In this document: positions 58,534 to 64,000 of the stretch, one piece after another
Layout of the letters: each line of letters opens with the position of its first letter
How positions within the stretch are numbered: the first letter of the stretch is position 1
DNA from: CAVWDU01 sp963840725
GTDB lineage: Bacteria > Pseudomonadota > Gammaproteobacteria > Pseudomonadales > Halieaceae
Direction: 5' to 3'
NCBI GenBank assembly: GCA_963840725.1
Contig: CAWIZY010000016.1
Coordinates: forward strand, 1,240,001-1,304,000
Length of the DNA stretch: 64,000 nt
Position numbers and translations under genes: made by a program
The notes under the pieces: model-generated
Databases searched by the model: none
Seen by the model: the letters and a program-made list of their open reading frames with translations, nothing else
Told to the model about the DNA's origin: nothing

Positions 58534-60589
58534 AGCGCGCCAACCTGAAGCCTACGTCATCGCGGCCCGCCTGGCCATAATCCCGATGGGACAAGCGTAT
58601 TTCCGACAGCTTGCTCTGTGCCCAGCTGGCCCCGCGGATGACAAAGTTATCGCCGCTTTGTGATCCCAGCGGATCGATCGCCCGGGCAGCGTTGGCCTGA
58701 GGTATGCTGTAGACGTCGTTCACCCATTCAGCAACATTGCCGCCCATATCGAATATCCCTTTGTGATTGGCCGGATAACTCGCCACTGCGGCACTGACCA
58801 CCTGACCATCGGTGTAGCCATTGAGTATTCTGCCGGTGACGTGGGCTGAGGTGTTATCCGCATAATTGGCCTGGGGCTTGGTAGGGGGAAACGTGTCCCC
58901 CCAGGGAAACTTGAGCAGGACCTCCCCGTCGACCCGGGCCGCCCAGGCCCACTCTGCCTCACTGGGCAGGCGGTAACCGGTGGCTGCAGGGTCAAATCCG
59001 ACCACGATCCCGTTTTTTTCGCGATAGAAGGGCGGCAGCTGCTCTCGACGGCTGAGCCAGTTGCAGAACTGAGCCGCCTGCTGCCAGCTGACCTGCACTG
59101 CTGGCTGATGCTCGCGGTTGAGGCTGTTGCCCTGAACCTGGCCCGAGTCGTGGGCGGGTTGAAACAGTCGGAACTGGGCATTGGTGACTTCTGTAGATTG
59201 CAGGTAGAACATGCGCCGCAGCGCGACGGGCCTGAGCACCTCATTGGAGCGTCGTCCGGGGTCGCGGCGCGAGGCGCCCATGGTGAAGTCACTGCCGGGG
59301 GCATCTTCCGGGGTGAAGAGCATCAGGGTTTGTCCCAGTGCTGTTGTGACTTCAGGCTTGATGCGCGCTAATCTGGCTTCCTGTTCCGTCTGCAGGCTAA
59401 TCTCGATAACCTGCTGCAAGCCCGGTCGGGGTGTCACCCGTTGGCGGACCGTGCTGTAGCCATTCAGCGAGACCTCGACAGACTGTTCGAAGGCTGGCAG
59501 GGAGAGAGTCTGACTGCCTTTTCCCCTTGGCTTGCCCGCCACTTTGAGGAGCGCGCCTGACGGGGACAGTCTGAACTGCACTTTGCCGAGCTGCGGGCGC
59601 AGCGTGACTTTGCGGGTCTCGCTGGTGCCTGCGGCCATTTCGACGCTGGTGTTGACCCGTCGATATCCGGGCCGCGACAGATTTATGCGGTGACTGCGGC
59701 CTGGAACCAGCTCCAACTCCAGCGGAGTCTGACCGCTGAACTCACCATTGACTGTAACGTTGGCCCCGCTGGGCTCACTGCTCAATTGTAGTAAACCGTT
59801 CGCGGGCTGCAGGGCCACGGTTCCCAGGTCCTGTGCCACGCCAGCGAAAATTTCAAGGTCTTGTTGCCAGTCGCTGAAACTGGCTTTTTGCAGCATTATC
59901 TGGCGTTCCCCCTGAAGTATTTCTACCGTGGCGGGTGTGGTGCCTGCGGCTTCGCCATCAACCAGAATGACGGCCCCGACCGGTTCGCTGGTGACTGTCA
60001 CCTCGGCCCAGGCGGGCGCCATGGCGATGCTGAGCTGTTGCTGTATTTCCCTGCCGGTCACAGCCACTGCCTGCTCGACGGTCAGGTAGCGCGGTGCCTC
60101 CAGCCGCAGCTGGTGCTCACCCGCCTCCACCGCCAGATCGGTGAGAGTGGTGCTGCCCACTGGCTCATCGTCGATGAAGACCGAGGCCCCGGCGGGGTCA
60201 CTGGTGATGGTGAGCTTTCCCGGGAGCGGGCGCAGCAACAGTTCGGCGGTCTGGCTGTCTCCCCGATCCACCACCAGCTCACTCTGGAGCGGGTGATAGC
60301 CGGGCGCACTGGCACTGAGCTGGTAGTGACCCGGGCGCATCAGATAGCGCTCACCAAAAGGCAGGGCCAGTCCGCCGTGGATATCCAGTGCGGTTTCGGT
60401 TTCCGCCACGATGTTTATTTCTACTGAGCGTGCCGTGAACAGAAACGCCATGATCACTGCAAACGCGACGGCTGCGGCGATGAACAACCAGCGCATGGTG
60501 TCCAGCCGGCGCGGGGGCTTCTCGGTGGCGTTGCCCAGTGGCTGGAACGCGCTGGGTTGGATCACCGCATTTTTGGGGTCCTCGTGCAT
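58523..60589 (-). CDS. PEGA-repeat membrane protein with C-terminal formylglycine-generating-enzyme (SUMF1)-like domain
   Basis: 688 residues. One membrane segment (about 32-52) after a cytoplasmic N-terminus; four PEGA-like beta modules (about 115-185 TSDPAGASVFIDDEPVG; 190-265 TSEPVGAVILVDGEAAG; 275-345 SSEPSGANVTVNGEFSG; 350-410 LSPSGALLKVAGKPRG). The C-terminal 250 residues form a FGE-sulfatase domain: GYRLPSEAEWAWAARVDG, GIFDMGGNVAEWVNDVY and FVIRGASW, ending LSHRDYGQAGRDDVGFRLAR. The active-site cysteines of true FGE are not seen, so it is likely a binding fold. PEGA modules commonly occur in surface or envelope proteins. Confidence 0.85.
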   Translation of the reverse strand: MHEDPKNAVIQPSAFQPLGNATEKPPRRLDTMRWLFIAAAVAFAVIMAFLFTARSVEINIVAETETALDIHGGLALPFGERYLMRPGHYQLSASAPGYHPLQSELVVDRGDSQTAELLLRPLPGKLTITSDPAGASVFIDDEPVGSTTLTDLAVEAGEHQLRLEAPRYLTVEQAVAVTGREIQQQLSIAMAPAWAEVTVTSEPVGAVILVDGEAAGTTPATVEILQGERQIMLQKASFSDWQQDLEIFAGVAQDLGTVALQPANGLLQLSSEPSGANVTVNGEFSGQTPLELELVPGRSHRINLSRPGYRRVNTSVEMAAGTSETRKVTLRPQLGKVQFRLSPSGALLKVAGKPRGKGSQTLSLPAFEQSVEVSLNGYSTVRQRVTPRPGLQQVIEISLQTEQEARLARIKPEVTTALGQTLMLFTPEDAPGSDFTMGASRRDPGRRSNEVLRPVALRRMFYLQSTEVTNAQFRLFQPAHDSGQVQGNSLNREHQPAVQVSWQQAAQFCNWLSRREQLPPFYREKNGIVVGFDPAATGYRLPSEAEWAWAARVDGEVLLKFPWGDTFPPTKPQANYADNTSAHVTGRILNGYTDGQVVSAAVASYPANHKGIFDMGGNVAEWVNDVYSIPQANAARAIDPLGSQSGDNFVIRGASWAQSKLSEIRLSHRDYGQAGRDDVGFRLARYAQ

Positions 60590-62118
60590 TAAATCGGTTC
60601 CGTGCAGGCAATGACAACCGGGGTGGGGGCGCGGTCGGGGCTAATGGTAAAGGTGCGTCGCACATCGCGGTAGCCGACTCGGCTGCCTACTGCGGTGTAA
60701 GTGCCTGGTCGCAGTGTGAGTTGCTCCTGGTCGAACCGGCCCAGCCGCGCCACTTTGTACACGACGACCTCCGTTTCCCGGTCCGACTTCAAGGTCACCT
60801 CAACAGGGGTGTTGGCTTTTTCAAGCAGTGCCTGTAGCTGGGCCATTTGGCGGCTGAGTTTCGGGGTGGCCGGCGAAATCTTGCCCGCCTGGGCGAGTAG
60901 CGCGCCGGTTGCCTTGGCAACAGCAGGGTCGGCGAGGCGGTCCGGTTCGTCGATGGCGGACTGGAACTGCTGGTCCAGGCGCGCCCGACTGCGGCTTCTC
61001 GTCAAGCCCTCTTTGGCGAACAACACGCTGGAGTCCAGAGATATGGCCTGTTCGTAGGCCTTTACCGCCGCCTGCCAGTCTTCGGATTGCTCAGATTTGC
61101 TTCCCGAGCGTTTCAGGGATGCCAGTCGATAGTCTGTTTCAGCGGTCTTGACTTCGGCCAGGGCGCTGGCGGCCTCTCGGGACCCGGGCTGCAGTTTGGC
61201 GGCACGATTAAAGGCGGAGCGGGCGCTCTTGAAGCGCCCGTCTTCCAGGGCGATATAACCATCACTCATCGCATCATTGAACTGTTGGTCCAGTAATGCC
61301 GCGGCAACACGCTGTAGTTCGGTCGCGCTGCGCTGATGCGCAGGATCTACCTCCACTGCCTTGCGCAACGCGGCCTCCGCCCTGGCCAGGTCATCTTCAG
61401 CCTCGGCTGACTGCGCCTCTGCCCACAGGGGCAGCACTTCCGTCAGTAGATCGGCGCGGCGTTGTAGCTCGGCCAGATCGGCGTTTTCCGGCTCGATCAG
61501 TGCAGCGAGCTCCAGTGCACCGTTGGCACGCTCAAGCTCACCTGCTTCGATGGCCTCTGCGGCAGAGAGCAGCTGGGCGTCCATCGTGGCTGGCAGCTGC
61601 TCCAGCAGCGCTTGCATGGCATCGCGGCTCTGTTCATAGCGGGTTTTCGCGGCGACAAAGTCTCGCTTGCGGTAGAGTTCGTCGCCGTCTGCGGCGGATG
61701 CTGCAGCTGCAGTGAATGCCTCCTCCGCCCAGCGTTCCACGGCGCGTTCCTGGAGCTGAAACTGCAGGTCCAGCAACTCTGCCAGCACATCTTGCGCCTC
61801 CTTGCGAAGTTTTGCCGTCTGGGCGTCCGACCACGGGGAGCTCTCAGGCTCCGCCGTCGCGGAGCTGCCAGCCGTCTTACTGGTCGCCGTTGGTTCCACT
61901 CCGTCGTCGACCGGCCGGGTTGTTTCCGCCGGGGGCGCGGCAACTCTCGAGGGCAACCAGAATACCACTGCCGCTGCCAGCACCAGCAGCGCCAGCAGCG
62001 CCGGTATAACCCACTGCGGCGCCCCCTGTTGTTCGATGGCACCGGGGGTCGGTCCGGAACCCGAGGGCGCCGCCGGTTCGAAGGGCGCCGGACTGACTGG
62101 CTCGTTGTGTGTGGACAT
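60589..62118 (-). CDS. TPR-rich membrane protein with C-terminal PEGA-like module
   Basis: 509 residues. Proline/serine-rich cytoplasmic start, one membrane segment (about 36-55, VIPALLALLVLAAAVVFWL), then alpha-helical repeats (about 100-430; for example YIALEDGRFKSARSAFNRA and DWQAAVKAYEQAISLD are TPR-like). It ends in a beta domain LRPGTYTAVGSRVGYRDV, reminiscent of PEGA. Its stop overlaps the next start by one base. Architecture mirrors the neighbouring PEGA/SUMF1 protein, suggesting partners in one envelope complex. Confidence 0.75.
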   Translation of the reverse strand: MSTHNEPVSPAPFEPAAPSGSGPTPGAIEQQGAPQWVIPALLALLVLAAAVVFWLPSRVAAPPAETTRPVDDGVEPTATSKTAGSSATAEPESSPWSDAQTAKLRKEAQDVLAELLDLQFQLQERAVERWAEEAFTAAAASAADGDELYRKRDFVAAKTRYEQSRDAMQALLEQLPATMDAQLLSAAEAIEAGELERANGALELAALIEPENADLAELQRRADLLTEVLPLWAEAQSAEAEDDLARAEAALRKAVEVDPAHQRSATELQRVAAALLDQQFNDAMSDGYIALEDGRFKSARSAFNRAAKLQPGSREAASALAEVKTAETDYRLASLKRSGSKSEQSEDWQAAVKAYEQAISLDSSVLFAKEGLTRSRSRARLDQQFQSAIDEPDRLADPAVAKATGALLAQAGKISPATPKLSRQMAQLQALLEKANTPVEVTLKSDRETEVVVYKVARLGRFDQEQLTLRPGTYTAVGSRVGYRDVRRTFTISPDRAPTPVVIACTEPI

Positions 62119-62152
62119 ACCGTTCGGAGTCTTTACTCGCTAGTGTAGGGGC

Positions 62153-63355
62153 TCAGAGTGTATCAGCTCCGGACTGGCTAGCGGGGGGTGGTTCCAGCGC
62201 GCCGACTTCAGCGCGATAGATGTCAGCCAGAAGCTCTCGCCACTGGTTGTACTGGTCCTCAACATTGCCGGAGAGCATGACTGTGCGGTCTTCCAGCTCG
62301 ATGACACGGGGCGTAATCTCGGCCTCCAGTGACATGCCCAGTTCTTCAAGAGCCTGTACGTGGATTTGCGCCTCGTTGCGCTTTTCGAGTCCGCTCTTGA
62401 GCAGGTAGCCCCCGCCAATTATGGCCACATTTGCCGCCGCACGGCTGGAGACATCGTTGCCGCCAGAGGCGGCAATACCAGCGAGTATCGCCACACCACC
62501 GGCAATCAGTCGGCGCCGTGCCTCCGATTTCAATTCCTGCATGGCCATGGCTTCTTCGTAGCTGAGTTTGCGCCACTCCTGATAGGGCCCGGCCATCTCG
62601 CTGGAGAAGCTGCCGTAATATTCCTGCATCGTGTCAACGAACATATGGTCGCGCTTGCGGATCCCGCGCACCCGCTCCAGCATCGGGTCGTCATCAGCCG
62701 GTAAGCGCGCAATCATATAGCTGCCCGCCTCGCTGGTGTCCAGATAGCCATCGAATGCGTCGGCAGAAAAACTCTGTGCGAACAGCAATTCGCTCACCAG
62801 GCGTATGGTTTTGCGCGCGCTCAGGTCCAGTGACTCCTGGGCCTTGAGCAGGTCGTTGGCGATCGTGTTATAGATGGCCTGGAACGGGTCCTGTGCCGTG
62901 CGGGTAGTCATCGAGTAGGCGTAGCGACTGGCGTTACCTTTATAGTCCTTATCCAGCCAGATGGCCCCACGAGCGTCCGTTGCGGTGATATGCAGCTGCA
63001 GAGACTCGCCGTCGGAGTGGAGAATCTTGCCCTCAACCAACAGGTCACTGATCCGTTCCTCGGGGATCACGCGTACGGCGCCCCAGGCGCCGCTATCCTG
63101 GAGAGACAGGGCCAATTGGTTGGGCATAAAGCGCGCTTCGGCCTTGCGGACTTCCGGATAAATCTGTTGATCTTCGTCGTAGTCCTCCAGACCCGGGTCA
63201 AAGGTGACGATGTTGACGTCCAGCAGTAAGTCTTCGCTCACGCTCACGGCGGGCGCCGCGATGGCCGGTACCGAGGTGCTCTTGATGGTCTGGTTGACGC
63301 AGCCGCCCAGTAGCAGGTAAACAAGCAGAAAGCCGAGTGCTCGCCCTGTATTCAT
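62153..63355 (-). CDS. Hypothetical outer-membrane-type lipoprotein of the VWA locus
   Basis: 400 residues. Lipoprotein signal with lipobox LLGGC. Residues about 45-150 form a beta-rich part with LLDVNIVTFDPGLEDYDEDQ; a helix-rich middle follows; a small hydrophobic segment near 290-325 (GGVAILAGIAASGGNDVSSR) may insert in membrane; the end LEDRTVMLSGNVEDQYNQWRELL resembles a closing helix. No named family recognised. It starts in the last codons of the preceding gene (ATGA). Confidence 0.7.
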   Translation of the reverse strand: MNTGRALGFLLVYLLLGGCVNQTIKSTSVPAIAAPAVSVSEDLLLDVNIVTFDPGLEDYDEDQQIYPEVRKAEARFMPNQLALSLQDSGAWGAVRVIPEERISDLLVEGKILHSDGESLQLHITATDARGAIWLDKDYKGNASRYAYSMTTRTAQDPFQAIYNTIANDLLKAQESLDLSARKTIRLVSELLFAQSFSADAFDGYLDTSEAGSYMIARLPADDDPMLERVRGIRKRDHMFVDTMQEYYGSFSSEMAGPYQEWRKLSYEEAMAMQELKSEARRRLIAGGVAILAGIAASGGNDVSSRAAANVAIIGGGYLLKSGLEKRNEAQIHVQALEELGMSLEAEITPRVIELEDRTVMLSGNVEDQYNQWRELLADIYRAEVGALEPPPASQSGADTL

Positions 63356-63990
63356 TGTGCAATTCCTTTGTACTTGCGGTATTCATCCCAGAGTTTCTCC
63401 CGCACCGCAGGGTCTGGTTCGCGCATGGCTGCCTCCCGCAACTGGCGAGCGACCACGTCGTCGTCGTTGCCGTTGGGAATGTCGGTGGGTGGCGGGTATT
63501 TAGCGGTATTCGTGGGTATTTTACCACCCCCTTGCGCAGCGCCACCCATGCCGCCACCGGTGCTGTACCCACCTCCGGCACCGTACTCGCCGGCGTCGGC
63601 CATGCCGCCGCCGTCGCCCGCCGTACTGCCGCCCTGTGAAGCGGGCGGCGGAGGCGGGTTGGTATCCGCGCGTTCTCGGGCCTCTCGGCGCTGCTCCGCC
63701 TGCTCCTCGAGGATCATGGCATCGAATACGCCCGTACCGCGCTCCAACTGAGCGTCGAGCACTGCGACCTGTTCAGCCGGGGTGAGCGGTCCGCCAACAC
63801 CCGAACCGGTGCCGGCAGGGCTGCCGCCCGACGGTGTTTGTTCCGAGCCGTAGGGGCCGGCGCCAGCCTGGGAGTCCCCATTGCTGGTGGCCCCCGAGCC
63901 GGGCATGCCCTGGCCGCTCGTCCCGGCGGGTGCCCCAGAGCCCTGACCATCTCCCGGCGGTCGGCCACCGCCCTGGGCGCCCTCGCCCAT
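63352..63990 (-). CDS. Gly/Pro/Gln-rich low-complexity protein, possibly truncated at window edge
   Basis: 212 residues from an ATG with GGAGG five bases upstream, at the very end of the window; the frame remains open to the edge, so a longer protein is possible. Residues 1-75 and 120-160 are Gly/Ser/Pro/Gln-rich and disordered; a short helical region (about 78-110, LTPAEQVAVLDAQLERGTGV) and a basic C-terminal helix (DPAVREKLWDEYRKYKG) are the only ordered parts. No signal peptide seen. Overlaps the downstream lipoprotein gene by four bases; first visible gene of the VWA locus. Confidence 0.65.
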   Translation of the reverse strand: MGEGAQGGGRPPGDGQGSGAPAGTSGQGMPGSGATSNGDSQAGAGPYGSEQTPSGGSPAGTGSGVGGPLTPAEQVAVLDAQLERGTGVFDAMILEEQAEQRREARERADTNPPPPPASQGGSTAGDGGGMADAGEYGAGGGYSTGGGMGGAAQGGGKIPTNTAKYPPPTDIPNGNDDDVVARQLREAAMREPDPAVREKLWDEYRKYKGIAQ

Positions 63991-64000
63991 GGCTGCCTCC

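Noticed and set aside
51287..63990. Interpretation as a Zorya-type anti-phage system
   Set aside because: A MotA-like gene with an anchored partner is shared, but no OmpA-like ZorB peptidoglycan domain, helicase or nuclease gene is present, and no other defence gene lies nearby.

Overview
The window is about 64 kb of GC-rich chromosomal DNA from a Gram-negative bacterium. PtsP (EI-Ntr), Lgt-ThyA-FolA, a TonB2-type system with DUF3450 and a TtpC-like ExbB, many lipobox lipoproteins, MltF, UbiX and a SapC-family gene together suggest a marine gammaproteobacterium. A relative of the OM60/NOR5 (Halieaceae/Cellvibrionales) group is possible, but that placement is inference from gene content only. 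No rRNA, tRNA, CRISPR array, insertion sequence or prophage was seen.

Layout. 1-4.5 kb: 3' part of ptsP, a convergent NRDE protein, then the overlapping lgt-thyA-folA run. 4.7-9.9 kb: a six-gene TonB energy-transduction operon (DUF3450, TtpC-like, ExbB, ExbD, TonB, TPR). 10.0-15.1 kb: a 10-bp tandem repeat and terminator, a cold-shock gene, then leftward glk, pyk (frameshifted), a glycerophosphodiesterase and an amino-acid-type binding protein. 15.3-26.4 kb: assorted single genes, including a COMT-like methyltransferase, SapC, a LysE remnant, a YbaY/META lipoprotein, ubiX, an MFS pump, a HIT protein, a hydroxyacid dehydrogenase and a LysR regulator. 25.4-32.0 kb: valine catabolism, with an AraC-type mmsR divergent from mmsA, acyl-CoA dehydrogenase, enoyl-CoA hydratase, 3-hydroxyisobutyryl-CoA hydrolase and mmsB. 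32.0-38.9 kb: a leftward GldA/GldFG-like ABC system with DUF4340, a TauE-type permease and gor. 39-51 kb: a Zn-ribbon protein, a DsbA-fold protein, a Lys/Ala-rich histone-H1-like gene with an A7 frame break, mltF, a frameshifted S8 peptidase, sixA, an M20 peptidase, a Kazal-like lipoprotein, a dicarboxylate symporter, an MBL-fold hydrolase and DUF2288.

51.3-64 kb holds the most unusual locus: one leftward run of twelve tightly packed or overlapping genes. It encodes a Gly/Pro-rich protein, an envelope lipoprotein, a TPR/PEGA-like membrane protein, a four-PEGA plus SUMF1/FGE-like membrane protein, a small exported protein, a MotA/TolQ/ExbB-type proton channel, an Hsp70-fold protein with an FHA-like tail, two von Willebrand A (VWA) proteins, two lipoproteins and an M48 metalloprotease. 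Each VWA protein has a TolR/ExbD-like transmembrane segment with an Asp at residue 17. I read the locus as a proton-driven envelope machine in which VWA domains replace the usual TolR/MotB periplasmic domain. I do not know a described system with this composition.

Three genes (pyk, the histone-like gene and the S8 peptidase) carry single-base frame breaks, mostly in or next to short homopolymers, while the flanking protein motifs stay intact. Base-calling or assembly errors are therefore a serious alternative to real mutation or programmed slippage.
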